Source: Nymphaea colorata (Eukaryota > Streptophyta > Magnoliopsida > Nymphaeales > Nymphaeaceae). Taken from it: 64,000 bases of DNA. Within the stretch, counting starts at the first letter, position 1; every line of letters begins with the position of its first letter. The notes beneath the pieces were generated by a model. It did not search any database. It had not been told where the DNA came from and worked only from the letters and a program-made list of their open reading frames with translations. The translations under genes and the position numbers were made by a program. Shown here in pieces: positions 24,546 to 37,386 of the stretch. The stretch covers positions 20,706,802 to 20,770,801 of the forward strand of contig NC_045145.1 in assembly GCF_008831285.2 (NCBI RefSeq), written 5' to 3'.

Positions 24546-27500
24546 CCAGTAAGGCCAAACCTCAACCGAACAGCCACTCTATATGGCGTCAGGAAAAGCA
24601 TACCTCTTTCTCTATCTTATGCTGCTTTGCATAGAGTAAGTTGTGTGACATGCAACCAATATACGCCAAAAAAACATGGATATTTATTGGTAATTATTTA
24701 TAAAATGTCTTTTCGTTAGATTTTCATTTTTACAAAAAAAAATATATATTTTTTATTAATTAAGAGAATCTTCGTCGCACGAAAATTCATACACTAATAT
24801 GACATACATAACCAACTTCTGCATTGCAAGTACGATCTTGATGTGCTCTATATACTTAATAAAAAGATTTTGAGGTATTTTCAGCATTTGTATAAAAAAG
24901 AACATATTGTGCGGGAATCAAACATATTGCCACAAACCAAATATGTCATGCATTTTTCCCCCCGCTCAACCGTATACTTTCGATAGCTAAGGTCACTCTT
25001 GATGAATCAAACACTGAAGAGAATCGGACATCTAACCGAAATGCTTTAAAAAATCAAATATAAATTCACCGAGATTCAGATTTAAATTAAATAATAGAAA
25101 AATATTCTATATTCAATATACATACATGTTCAAAGTTGGAATTTAACATATCATAACGTGATTTAGATTCCGTGTATACGTGGAAGTCAGAAAGTCAGAT
25201 TCATATGTGAAGAAAAAGCCGGGATTCAATTCTGTTTCGTGTTGGGAATCTAAAAATTGATTTCAGGTATGCTATAAAATTTTCTTCCTTCGTTGTTGAA
25301 TTTGGGATTCTGAGTATCTGATCGTTTGAATATAATATAGTAAAGAGAACATCAGATTCGAATTTGATTTTGTATGCGTCATATATAATAGCAGGCCATT
25401 TGGTAAAAGAACAAACAACTTGCATATAAAAAATCATATTCAGAAATTTCATCCAAGGAACTTTTGAAAGAAAAAAGAAAATCTAAAGCTACTGCACGCA
25501 AAGAAAAGAAGGCGAGTTTGGTTTGTCTTGTACTGAAGGTACAAAGGCGACTAGAATCTTCGGTCTAATGCCAATTTAACAACTAACAACTAATGTCGCA
25601 GTTTAAATATAATTCCTCGAATGAAATGCTTCGACTTTTGTTCATGCTTTAGTTTGGTCAATGGGCAGCGTTCTACCTAACCCAGGCTTCTTCAAACTTA
25701 CAAAGAAAATGCCAAGGGAAGAAGAAACAGATGCAGGGAAGCGACTACCAAGTCTAAGGACATGTTAGAAAGAAGCTTGCTTGCGAAAGAAGAAGACGAC
25801 GACGACGAGCATATATATATATACATATAAAGACACTGCAAAGACACCAATGATCATCCGATCTAGTGCCGAACACGTCTTCTTTCTCCATTCCACTGAA
25901 GAATTTTGACGTGAGGGTGTTGGTTTTGAAAAGCAAAACGTAGTGAGAATGGCGCAGCCGCCGTCGCGAAGTTCAACGCCAAAGTCTACAACTTAACTTA
26001 AAAACATTTTTTACGGGTCGTCTCTGCAACACGAGCGCACCGTCCTCGTCTCTCTCAAGGCAACTCGCTTTCTCATGTGCTTTCGTATGTTGCTTCACCT
26101 CGACTACACGGGTCCCATTTGCTTCTGCTGTTGTCTTTTTGTAGAAGTTTGTAGATGGTTTGAGTTAGAGGCAGGTTCAGTATCTACCAAATTCAGCTAG
26201 CAATGGCGGTGGCGGAGCCAGAAAAATTATGTTCAGAAACACTTATATATTCGAAGGTACACCTCTATATGTGTAAAAGAAAATATTAAATTTACCAATG
26301 TAAAAATAAAGGAATTCTAATGAGCTGGCTACCCCGGTGAGATTTTGTCGGGTTGTTGTTGAATATCATGTGGGAAAGCCGTCTTTGATCCTCTTTTCTT
26401 TCTGTCCGTAAGGCACAAAGCTACTTTGGGACATATGTGGTTCAATGGTATATCATTCAACTTCAGAGTCGTGCATGTCATAGTTTACAGTATAGAGAAG
26501 TAGTAGCCATGAAAATCAAGTCGAGGGAGTCAAGTCAACTTTATAGTTGAATATCAAAGTCGAACTCCTAGTAATTCGTTATCAAACTGCGGAGTGAATC
26601 CCAATCTGATTAGCATTTGGATCCAGATTCCTTTACTAGATCCAGCTAGCCGAATTTAAATTGAAATTGGATTCGGCATTTGGATATATTTAATTCATTT
26701 ACATCCCAATTCTTTATCGCCTTTTGTTTGCTAACAAGTGACAACACCGATGAAAACCACGGAAAGAACCTTGATTCTTGAATCTAGTGTCGGATTTATA
26801 TTATATATTGTGGATTATTTCATGAATCTCAATGTATATTATATATATGTTGATGTGAATTTTGAGTACAAAAAATGGGGAAACGATATAAGATACGTGT
26901 GTTGTCCAATAAGTAGGTTTATGAGTTTTTGAACGATCAGCAGTAAGCAATTTGAAAAATGTCCGGCTTCTAAAATCTAGTTTACATCTTGAGAAAGGTA
27001 TCTCGAGTTAATTCCTCAGTTTCTAGACATGACGACCACTAGAAAAAACTGGTTTCGACAAGGTGGCATAAAATTCAACGAGGACAGAAAAAAAAAAATA
27101 TGTTAGAAGCACAGTTTCTAGCTATAATCCAAAACATTAACGTCGAATCATCATATATTGAGAAAAATAATTGCTAACAACTACTAAATGGGGGCCCAAA
27201 TCACACCTCTTTCGCTTAGTCAAGTTCACATAATAACAATGATATTTTCCCCCTTATGATATCATAACTAAGCAATCACTTGCAACGTAAAGGACAAATA
27301 TGAAAAGGTGAACGATCCCCATATTCCCAATTGACGTGCCCAAAATCTCAGGCTCTTATTGGGCAAATTATAGTAGGTGCACTAGCAATTTGGGTTCAGA
27401 TTGATCCAACTTTCACTGAATTTGACTTTGATTTATATGTAATATGTTCAATCTTTATATCACTAAATGGTCTTGCATTTTCCTTCAATTAGAAAAAGAT

Positions 27501-28326
27501 ATTGTCTTGGGGGTCTCACGCTAAAGGCGGTTTCTCTTAAGTAAACATTAATAAAAAGATTGAACATATTCGCTGCATTTACATGGCCAATTATGGCCAA
27601 ATTCATGACCCCGCAATTTTAGAAAAATCGGGAAACAAGAGGCCTTTTACAATTAAATAATGGACAGTTGGTTATAGTTGGTAAACCCGTGAATCAAAGC
27701 TATCTGCTGACAATGGGGTCCTCGGTCAAGAGTGATTTGATCGCCGTGTGACTCAAGTGATAAACTTTTGTTGTCTATTTTTTATGCAATTAGACGAAGA
27801 AATTCAACATGCTTTAAAATACTAATTATCGGGCATATACAATCAACCGTTGTCTGCGGACATCAAGCACAAATTGCTAGTGTTATACAGCTAGAAAACA
27901 ACAATAAACAACTAAACAAACAGCAGCTAAAAATCAATTGAGTAGGAGGTTAACAACCCATTGCCCGAAAATTACCCTAAAGTCTGTTTGCTTGGTCATT
28001 GGTCAAACATTACTTTCAAGATTTGACATTTAACAGCTAGGTTCATCATGTGAGACACTTATATATACAAACAGCGGGTTTATGTGACCGATTGAAAGCG
28101 CAGAAAAAAATTACCTAACATCTTTGCAAGTTCTACTAATGGAAGTTGTAAGAGATCAGGTCCCACAGACTGCCCACTTTTTGCAGAAGCAGGCGAACCT
28201 ATGAAATTATTTTGATTTACATAAAACACAGGCATTATACCATTATACAACCGAATAGAAGGTCTTTTGGTGGAATGGAGATCCCAGTGACAGGCAAAAG
28301 GTTGGCTGCTTGGAAGGGGCAGACCC
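24546..28326. other. Gene-poor intergenic DNA
   Basis: No supported gene. Around 25040-25260 and 26560-26720 there is GATTCGGATTC-like sequence related to the element family near 30 kb. At 26205 a GGCGGAGCCAG transposon end occurs. At 27044 the word CACTAGAAAAAACTGG resembles one end of a CACTA transposon, with no partner found. A 15-codon frame beginning ATGGCGCAGCCGCCG at 25950 is too short to call. Confidence 0.45.
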
Positions 28327-28552
28327 TAGAGCTGCACACGAGATGAGTCGAACCCGAGCTTGGCCAGTTCGAGCACGACTCGTCCGAGCTCCCTATAGCA
28401 AGCTCGAGCTTGACATGACAACACAAAATCGAACTCGACTCGTTTATCGTTTCGAGTATTTTGTTAGCTCAAACTTGATTCGTATACAAGAGGGTCGAGC
28501 ACGAGCAAGTTCAAGTCGAGCCTGAGTTGACTCGACTAGTTGTGCAGCCCTA
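28327..28552. mobile_element. Miniature inverted-repeat element (TAGRGCTGCACA ends)
   Basis: The left end TAGAGCTGCACACGAG and the inverted right end TAGGGCTGCACAACTAG match at most positions, and the 226-bp interior is rich in GAGCTCGAGC-type words. Such TAGGGSTGBMCA ends are typical of plant hAT-derived miniature elements. The flanking octamers do not match, so the insertion is old or the ends have shifted. Confidence 0.55.
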
Positions 28553-29396
28553 GTCATATATAATAGCCGGTAGAGCTGAGAGAGCTACAGTGACATTATA
28601 GTTCGGAAGTATACTACTTATGTGAATCGAATTAATGATAAACCTTCTATCTAAGCATTAACTCGACCAGCTATGTTGAGCCCCTTGGAGAGAGAGAGAT
28701 TTTGAGCAGTACTCAACCATTTGGGGGGTCAGTAGGGTCCCTAGTCCTAGAGAGTGGCCCAGCAAGCTGGCTCGGGTGATCCGATCCCTCCTAAAATGTG
28801 CCAAACTATAGGAATAACAGTTGGCCTTGAAATAAAAATTGACCAATGAGTACATATACTTTATGAGACATAAATGGGGGATGTCAATAGATACATATTT
28901 GGATGGGAATTCAAATTTGAAACAAATGAAAAAAATGTATATTTGAATCCCAATCTGAAATCTGTTTCTACAATCCAAATCTGATCTAAATCTGACATTT
29001 GAATTGACATCCAAATCCGAATCTGAATTTTAAGCTGATTTTCAAAATGTAAGGGCATTGAATATAAGATATTTATTCCTACAAAAAAGGAAGCAAAAAA
29101 AAAAAAAAGAAGAAGACGGAAAAGCAAAACAAAAAGTAAAAACAGTGAGAAGAAGTATGCGTGCTTGGGACTCAAACAGGGAACCTAGCACAGAGTCCTG
29201 TGCTGGGTTCTATACAATTTTTTCTAATAACTCTCAAATCCAAACCTAAGTTGAAATTTTGTCAATACATCATATTATTTAAAATGTAGGAATGCAATTT
29301 TAGTGGGAGGCATTTTTTTATTTTTTCAGGTTAACAAGTTAATAATAGTACACACAGTGCAGTGCAGTGCAGTTCATTGTAAACATGCTTCCAAAA

Positions 29397-29514
29397 ATTG
29401 AGATTAATTCATGAAACATTATTACAAGTATTCTATGAATCTGCCCTATTTTTAAATTGAGATTGATTCATGAAACATTATTACAAGTATTCTATGAATC
29501 CCTATTCTTTCAGT
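29397..29514. repeat. 59-bp direct duplication
   Basis: Two adjacent copies of a 59-bp unit that begins ATTGAGATTRATTCATGAAA and includes CATTATTACAAGTATTCTATGAATC. The two copies are nearly identical (one A/G change over 45 bases), so the duplication is fairly recent. Just before it a GTGCA pentamer is repeated three times (about 29356-29371). Confidence 0.9.
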
Positions 29515-29901
29515 CGGATACTTGGAACAGTAATAAAATGTTGTCATTGCCAAACAATCTCTCAAAGTTCAAAGCTCTTTGACCATTGAATGGTTTTTGT
29601 GAAAAATGTGAAGGTCGATTAAAATGGGTAACCCAGGAACATTTGAGATGCCTTTTTGTTATTTTCATAAGAAGTCACTTGTTGAATTGCAACTTTACGC
29701 TTATAAGGGAGGTCTTTAATTTATCTCTAAAGATATTCTTATCATTTCTAAAGGGCCTAACGTATAGCCTATGCAGCAAAGGCTGACCCTCTTCAAACGT
29801 TTACAAAAAAGGTCTTCTGTTTTGCCCTTAGTAAGTAAAACGTGGGAGCAGAAACACACAGTTTTCCATCATATATATGCAAGTTCTTCGGGCGTTTTAG
29901 G

Positions 29902-30346
29902 TAGAGATGTCAATATATTTGATTTGAATCGGATGTCCGACCATTTCGATCACAAAAAAATTGGATACGAAAGAAAATAATATCTGATTAAGAAATCAGA
30001 TCAAATTCGGATTTAATAAATGGCATCCGATCGAATTTGGATTCGGATTCAGATATACATAAACATCCAACCAGATTCAAACACTGATTTGGACTGGATT
30101 CGTTTTTAGACAAATATAATGTATCTAATGCTATTAAATTTTGAAAATTGGCAAAATCTGGTTCAAAATTCTCATTCGGATATGAATTAAAAGTTGGATT
30201 CAGATTGTAAACTCAGATTTTGGATTCAGATTCAGATTCAGATATGACTTTCTTTATTCAAATTTAAATCCAAATATGTGAATATTCGAAAAAGGAGATA
30301 TGATTAAAGATATATCCAATCCGAATCTAATCCATTAACATTCCTA
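29902..30346. mobile_element. Non-autonomous hAT-like element with 8-bp duplication
   Basis: The 445-bp element starts TAGAGATGTCAATATATTTG and ends with the complement of TAGGAATGTTAATGGATT, giving imperfect terminal inverted repeats of about 20 bp. It is flanked by GTTTTAGG (29894-29901) and GTTTCAGG (30347-30354), a 7 of 8 match, as expected for hAT transposition. The interior is GATTCGGATTC-rich and codes for nothing recognisable. A relative starts TAGGGATATCAATACAT at 31193 and aligns along its whole length to about 31590. Confidence 0.7.
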
Positions 30347-31192
30347 GTTTCAGGTAAATAAGAGATTAACAACGCACTGCTAGGAAAAAAGGTCCTAAGG
30401 TCCCCGCCAATTCCAGTTGCTTCGTGGGTCCTGGGCTGACTCAGAGTCCCTCAACAGTTCAAGTGCTTGGCGATAGATTGAAGACGTTCGAGTCGAAAGT
30501 AGCTTAGACATGGATGTCTCCATGCCTATCTTAACATAGTAGCTATATAAAAGAATGTAAAAGCTATAGACTGCTGCAACTCAAAAGAGTTCCGCAAGTA
30601 TTGCGACCACAGAAAAGGTGATGTCTCCATATTGTTGCACGTCATGTCTAGAGTTCGATATAAAACCAAACAAATGCGATATTTTTCAGAGATCTGATGC
30701 AGTCTATTCAAAAACTAGTTAGGACGAGAAACATGGCAGCGTTGGTCTACGTAACTGTAGGTCCGTTTCTTCTGCATTTATAAAGTCTGTTAAACCTTTT
30801 ATCAGGGAAGGAAGAACTATCATGACACGTTCACATTCTTCTGGAAATGATATCCATGACATGCATTGATTTTCGACCTTGGCGTGGCACTTTCCTTGTT
30901 AATGATAGACACGAATCGCATATTGATCCTTCTTTCTTTTTCCTTCCTTAAGATGAGCCGGAGCACGTCGGCTTCTACTTTTCTTGAAAGAGCTTGTTCT
31001 ATGTCGCTGTAGATAACCCAGAATTGATGACCATCTTTCCTCTCGGGATGGTCCATGAAACGAATATCTGATTGTAACGCAACTTCTTTGTTGGCATATA
31101 GGGTCTTCTTCCCGAATGATAGATTTTGTCGGCCATTAGACTGATTAGATGCTTCAAGGAGAGAAGGAAAGGAGAGGGGCCCTGGTGTGAAT

Positions 31193-31590
31193 TAGGGATA
31201 TCAATACATCCTTATTTCAATCAGGGACGAAACATTCTAAAAAACACAAAATAGGATATGGAAAAAGAGAAAAAGTTATTCAATTAAGAAATCGAGTCGG
31301 ATTCGGATTTAAGAAATGACATTTGATCGTATTCGCATACAAATATCGAATCAGATTTAGTATTAAAGACATAACTCATGTCCAATGTTCTTATATTGTT
31401 CAAAATTGTTGTTCAGATTCAGATATAAATATAAAAGTCGGACTAAGGTCGGATTCAGTTTGTGATTGCAGATTTCAGATTAGGATTCTCATAAGGCTTT
31501 TCTTTATTCATATCTGAATCTAAATATGTAAATATCCAAAAGGAGGATATGATTAAGAGTATATTTTATTTGAATCAACATCGTTGGTTT
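31193..31590. mobile_element. Second copy of the TAGGGATRTCAAT element
   Basis: It aligns with 29902-30346 through shared blocks: AAGAAATCRRRTCRGATTCGGATTTAA, 'TTTCTTTATTCA', 'AATATGTRAATAT' and 'GGAKATATGATTAA'. The left end is clear, but the right end is degraded, so no target-site duplication can be seen. Confidence 0.55.
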
Positions 31591-32291
31591 GATTCTCTTG
31601 GGTGTTAACTGTTAGCCTCCTAGGCACGGCTCCCAAGAGTGCCTCAACCAGGTGCTAACCTCCAAAACACACTTTCGAATGAGCCCGTGTTGGTCCGATA
31701 AAAAAAAGGCAAAGTTGGTGCCGTCGGACCCAAAGTTGATGACGGACGGACCTTTCATTCTGGTGGCCCAGCTTAGAGGGAAAGACGTGAGATCTATCTA
31801 CCTGCTCGCTTTAACGCAAGGGTTCTTGACGAACTCAAGAAAGAAGTGTTTGAACATGGATGTGATAACGAAGTAGGGCCTTCAGTGGTGGAGTCAGAAA
31901 TTTTTCGCCAAAGCACACCTAAGTCTAATGGGGCATGGCGCTCATATGACTAGAACTAAGACCCAAGTCCATTTTCGTTCTAAAACTTACGAGCTCGCTC
32001 GCCGCCACTAGGCCCATGCCTCGGGCTCCTCGGGCATCGATCTCTATGCATTGGGACTCACTGTCAACCTTCATCATTCTACCAAAAATGATGTCACATT
32101 TTTATGTTTTTTTTTCAGTCCAAGCAGTTACACTGTATGTTTTGGATCATAACAGGTTGTTCACATCGAATATAGCATGATAATGTGAACTTTACTATCG
32201 CACTCGCTCGTCAAATCCAAACAGAAACTTGGATCTGGCTTCTCCTCAAGTGGATGTGGGACGTGAAGTCCAGGGCTTCAGTATCCCATTA

Positions 32292-32949
32292 GAAGTGAAA
32301 AACATATTCCAATGAAGGATGTTGGGAGGTAGGCTCCCCACCATTTATTGAGAAGGTATAATATGTACATGAAAAAAAGATGTACAAGATTGACAAGGAT
32401 GCCATGCATCAACCGGTAAGAAGAGACATCAAAAAACCAGAGCTGCTAACACAGCAACCCCTCACAAGTAACACAAAAACCAGGCTAAAAAGGCCTCACC
32501 CAAAAAACAAAATTGAGCATGTAGGATGATCAACTAGTGGAGTATCTGTCAAAAGAGTCAGAGCAGTCCCTTACCAGAAAGCATATGTTGAAGGGAATTG
32601 TATCATCTTTGAGCCTCCAGTGGCCACTGTGTTCAGATAAAAAACGCCATTTCTCAGGCCAGTTCCTTCTACCTTGAATAATAGACTTAAGGCGTCTGAT
32701 CCATCTTTTGTTGTTGGAATAGATGGCAAGGGGGATCGGGCTGGTGGAGTGCACAGTTTCCCCCCACTTGAGAATGTTAAATTCTGCATCATCTACACCA
32801 TAACTTGCTTCTAGGGACAAAGCGCCTTTAATGTTAGCATCTGAGTCTTGTAGGCACCCAACCATAATTCTTTTGCATTTAAAGATGAGAGTGATGATAT
32901 ACAACTTATCTAAAATGCCTACATCTTCATTGGAAGTGAAAAACATATT
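32292..32949 (-). mobile_element. Insertion-like segment bounded by a perfect 17-bp direct repeat
   Basis: GAAGTGAAAAACATATT occurs exactly at 32292-32308 and again at 32933-32949. Immediately inside lie inverted repeats: CCAATGAAGGATGTTGG on the left, and CCAATGAAGATGTAGG when the right side is read on the complement. The 624-bp interior holds an open frame on the minus strand of 138 residues (32530-32946) that matches no family I know, followed by CTCAATAAATGG, a good poly(A) signal, at about 32335-32346. The combination fits either a retrocopy with a long target-site duplication or an unfamiliar DNA element. The frame's start overlaps the right direct repeat. Confidence 0.5.
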
Positions 32950-33289
32950 ACGTGCAGCTATGGTCCAGTGGGAAGAATGCTTGGATTAGAGATCCAAATT
33001 TAAGTAATTAATGGTAGGTATCTCTCTCTCCCTCTCTCCCTCACACACACAGTGATGATCATGACGATGATGACCTTGATACGGAGCTGATAACTATGCC
33101 GAATGTGCTAACTATGTATATGATGCTGAAAATGGATCACTTTGAAATCACCCTTCCATTAGAATTAGCAAAAGCAATGTCTTCTTGCATAATATGAATT
33201 TCAAACATTCATGATCTGTATGTGAATGACTTATCATTCGGTCTATTAGTGAACCATCTCACCAGGGATTATGAAAGATGTTTCACTAA

Positions 33290-33349
33290 AAATATTAGTG
33301 TTATTGCTTTGATTCATATTAAATATTAGTGTTATTGCTTTGATTCATA
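33290..33349. repeat. 31-bp tandem duplication
   Basis: AAATATTAGTGTTATTGCTTTGATTCATA is present twice in tandem with a 31-bp period. Non-coding. Confidence 0.9.
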
Positions 33350-33926
33350 CTCCCTAAAAGATACAAATACATGCATTAAGATACAAAGACTTCTTATTCC
33401 ACAACAAAGAACACACTTTTATTCTTTCATATATTGGGGGGTTCCGCTTGGAAAAGAAAATGTCCCATACTAATGGATTCATATCCATAACCATGGGTTC
33501 CAATGCACGAGACTTGTAGCACTTACCAATGAGGTCATATATCAATTAGTATTACACCAAAAAAAAATTATAGATACTAGTACAATTAGATCAGCTCTTC
33601 ATAGACAAACTTGGGATTTGGAATCCCAAGTTAGATGCCCTAGTATCATGCCAATTTATTGGTTCTTGATCCTCCAGGAAACTCACAGCTTAAAAGAAAC
33701 TTCAATTGTCCAATGTCCAAGCATAGTGAGCTTTGTTTTTCTAATTTCTCAAGCCACTAGAATTTGCAAAACTTCCCGTGTTTCAACACTTCGTGGGCAC
33801 CAATTCCAAATGAATCCGCATATAAACGGTGGATGTTAAAATCGATTCATGTCAGCTAAATCTTTCGTTTCAAATGGGCAACAAAAATGCCATGCAACCA
33901 TCTATTCAAGAGAATAGGTGGGTCAG

Positions 33927-34544
33927 TAGGGGTGTTCACGAGCAAAGCTCGACCGGAGCTGGGCCAGCTCAGATCGGCTCGGACCAACTAAGCTTGAGAT
34001 GAGATGGCAATTGGCCCAGCTTGATCTTGAATGTGCCATTTACAAAAAATATTGTCTTATTGATAAGCAAAACGGGGAGACTCAAACCCTTAGCCTAACT
34101 TTTGCTAGGCAGGGGGAGAGGCTAAGCATGGCCCCACCCTGGCCAATGGAAAAAAAATTGCATTGAAAAGAATGAAATTTTTTAATTGCACCATGTATTT
34201 TTTGGATTTGAATTCAGTTTGGCCTACGTGGATTCAAAGGTTGGACTGTCGGCCCGCCCTTGAAGAAAATCCTGGCTTCGCCCCTACTGCTAGGCAAAAA
34301 GAAGCTCATTGGAACAACGTCCTTTTATGATAAAGAAAAAACATCTTTTATATATTCTCTGTCACAAGCTTTATTGACCTTAACTGAATTGAGTCCGGCT
34401 ATCTTGAGCTCAACTTGTATGTCTACGCATGTTCATCCATTAACTTGAATTTGATTTATTTATTAAATTGTTTGATGTTGAGTCAAGCTTACGCAAGCGA
34501 GTTCAAGTCAAGTCCGAGTTGCTTGACTTATTGAACACTCCTCA
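33927..34544. mobile_element. Miniature element (TAGGGGTGTTCA ends) carrying a nested insertion
   Basis: The left end TAGGGGTGTTCACGAG pairs with the complement of the right end, TGAGGAGTGTTCAA. The interior is rich in AAGCTCGA/GTCAAG words. A separate 177-bp element is nested at 34111-34287. Without it the outer element is about 433 bp. A flanking duplication is not clear. Confidence 0.55.
34111..34287. mobile_element. Nested 177-bp element with a perfect 8-bp target-site duplication
   Basis: TGCTAGGC flanks it exactly on both sides (34103-34110 and 34288-34295). The left end reads AGGGGGAGAGGCTAAGC, and the complement of the right end reads GTAGGGGCGAAGCCAGGATTTTC. Termini of the AAGCCAGG / CTTCGCCCC kind recur many times in this window. 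The 8-bp duplication places it with the hAT superfamily. Confidence 0.75.
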
Positions 34545-37386
34545 GTGCGTAAACTTGAGGACTTTATCTATAATGACTCGAATTCCTTCTTTTTGAAAAA
34601 AAAAATACTACTTTCACTTGAAGGATCCGCTTTTTCGAATGAGTCTGATTCAATAATTTGATTCCAAAACTGATTTTAAGAACATCGTGTAAGCACACAG
34701 TAGCGTGTGCATGTGCTTAGCTCACCCAATCAGACTTGTCATATGGTAAACCTAACTGAAGAGTGGTTCATTTTGTCTCTTTGGCGGCCCTCTGTACGTT
34801 ATTATTTTAATTATATAGCTCAGCAAGGTATAGATTGTGCCAAGAGATCTAGGTATGAAATGTTGAACTCCCACTATGGTTGGTAAGCAAGCAGCAGGAA
34901 AACTAAACAAAAATGCAAAGTCTTTAAAGCTTCTTAATCCTTTATATTATTTGTGTAAACTAAGAGATTGAGACTGCAAAGAGTGGTAAGCGGAACACTC
35001 TAGTTAACAGGTGCACCGTATATCTCCCCAGATCTTGAAGCAGACGTAGGGGCAGGGGAACGGGGTGGTATTACGGTCCCACAACCATATGTCACACTCT
35101 TTATCGCGAGAACGAGTAATGTATGACATGCTCAATTGCTGTCACAGCAAAGAGAGCGCGTGTTTGACGAGGCAAACATGCAACCAGTAGTGGAGGCAAG
35201 TGTAGGCTGATGTGGTCTATTGCCCACACCAGTCCATAAAAATGACCTTCGTACTAAAACGCGAACTCAAGATTCAGATTCTCAATTTAAACCTCCTTTA
35301 ATTTATTAATGTATCCATCCTTACATTATTGGTGTTTAATTAGGATAACTAATCAACTCCATTTGAAGGAAATTAATGTTTAAAATTTGGACTCCGATCT
35401 TATATGTACCCAAAAAAAAAACCTAAGCATCTGAGAATCATCTGGTAGAACCTTCAGCACGAACCACAATGGTTATCAATTTGCTTCAGATCTCATGTCT
35501 ACTATCTCTACCTTTATTTGAATTCCAAAGAAAAGTCTCCGTGTAAGTGTCTGTTCCTCTCCTGTGCTAGAAAATATCAAGAAGAAATTGGTATCAACTT
35601 TGTTATTTGTTCTTTCATTGATTCGCTTCATTGGTTTTCGATCTGAATTTCATTCAGAATCAGACGGTATCATATTAGACTAATTGATATGGCAATACAA
35701 CTAGATCTGAATCCCCACCTAATCCGATTTTAAAGAACGAGAAAAATCTGAATTACGTCCCTCTAAGGAAACATCCGAAACGTACTCAAGCAAGATTATA
35801 AGACCATATGTGAGTTTTTGATCGGAGCAGATGTGTGCATAATTGATCGATCTGCTCCTATCAAATGTTCAATTATAGTTAACATTTTCAAAGATTTGAA
35901 TGTGACTCTAAAAATTTAGGAAAGATATATTTGGCCCCTGTGAAAAAATTTTAAAACCTTATTGGAATGTTTGCATCCCTCATTGTATAGCTGGTCAGGC
36001 TAGTGGTGATGGACCGGCGAAAGTTTTGTCGTTAGTTTGATTCTTGCGGGCAGTACTCATTTGGACAGTAAATGGTGAATGTGCGACACTTTAGTTGCTG
36101 AGTGTACTGCTTCCCTACCCAAGTCTAAAAACAGCTTTAAACCCAACGGGCAGAATAAAAGGAAGAGGGGCTTCGACCTTTTCGAGGTACTCCTACTAGG
36201 GCATACACGCTGCACAAGGGCGAACACAGGTCGCGCCGGTGATTTTCTCTCTCTCTCTCTATAATTGATGTGGGGGCCAGGGTAGCCGGAGATGCAGTTT
36301 GCTGGTGGCATTTCCAGCCAAAAAGTCATCAACTGAAAGGGATTGCTTGTTTTTGCATTGTGTTCTCTTGTACAATAATTTTTGGCTCCTTGCTCCTATA
36401 ATTATTCTTCTAACGCAGATGCCCAAGTTATTTAAAAGAAACTCCAGCCAAGTTCGGTCTTGCACTTTCCATTCACAGGCTCAATAATTTTGCACCAAGG
36501 CCAAAACCGAATTGTTTAACATCATTTGGTTGGTGAGTTTGTACGTTGTGTTGGCCATCTAGTCCCTGTCGTCGCATGAGAGAAAGAGAAAGATATGGTG
36601 ATTAATTAAAAGATGCGGGGCGAAAATTTGTTAAATCTTTTTTAAAAGCATAGTCAAAGATTTTGTTGTCCTTGAAGAACCATTCTTAAGAGTAGTATTA
36701 TGTATAAAATATAACATTTAAAAAGATGGGCCTCTGGATTGGGATCCTCTTAGACTTTTACATCTTTTTCCAAATGTTTGTACTTTTTATAGGTATATAT
36801 ATATATATATATATATATAGGAAGGTGCATTAATTATTTTGACTAATTGATGGTATGTGAGAGACAAATTCTTTTTTTATCATTTTTAGTGTGAGTGGTT
36901 TAATCCAGCACCTTTAAGAGAGGTCACTACTTCCTTCTGATGTTCGCCACCTGAGTTTTCACAAAATATGCGTCGAGACTTTTTACAGTGTAAAAGTAAA
37001 ATGCATTAAGACATGCATTAGAACGTGATAGTGACCACTATTCGAATATGAGTATGCAGAGGAACCACCTTGTCGCCAATATGCTACCACCCTCATCGTT
37101 GTGCGATGCAAATTCACCTTATTTTTCTTAATTAGGTCCAAAGCTATTAGTATGCCAGTACACCTTTTAATTATCGATTTGATGTGCGCACCGACGACCT
37201 TGGTTACCAAAGCAATGAACACACATACACGCATATTTTTGTACAACTTGATAATTACCATTAATTTTACATGACAGATAAATACACCGCAAAAGAAAAA
37301 GAAAAGGAAAACTTAAGATTAACAAAAAAGGAAGCCGAAATTTTCCAAAAAAAAAAAACAGGGGAAAGGATGGATCGATGGAGCAC
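34545..37386. other. Intergenic DNA with dispersed repeats
   Basis: No supported gene. A fragment of the CTCTAGTTRACRGKTG repeat lies at 34996-35060, and a longer copy of the same dispersed family at about 35960-36260 ends in a CT microsatellite. A GTGGAGGC..CCCACACC transposon remnant lies at about 35184-35235, and an AT microsatellite at 36796-36819. Short frames at 36057-36487 are chance. The 3' UTR of the small-protein gene should run below 37387. Confidence 0.5.
35960..36260. repeat. Dispersed repeat ending in a CT tract (copy 2)
   Basis: Homologous to 140-300 (see the entry at 1-550). Shared landmarks are the GTTTGATTCT block, CACTTTAGTTG, CTACCCAAGTCT and GAGGGGCTTCG, followed by a pyrimidine microsatellite at 36247-36261. 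Confidence 0.5.

Noticed and set aside
27044-27062. CACTA transposon end (CACTAGAAAAAACTGG)
   Set aside because: Only one end is visible. No inverted partner or 3-bp duplication was found, so no element is called.
30820-31056. 78-residue charged minus-strand frame
   Set aside because: It looks protein-like in composition but matches nothing I know and is isolated among transposon copies.
32961-33020. tRNA gene or SINE suggested by TGGTCCAGTGG, resembling a box A
   Set aside because: No matching box B and no cloverleaf could be drawn.
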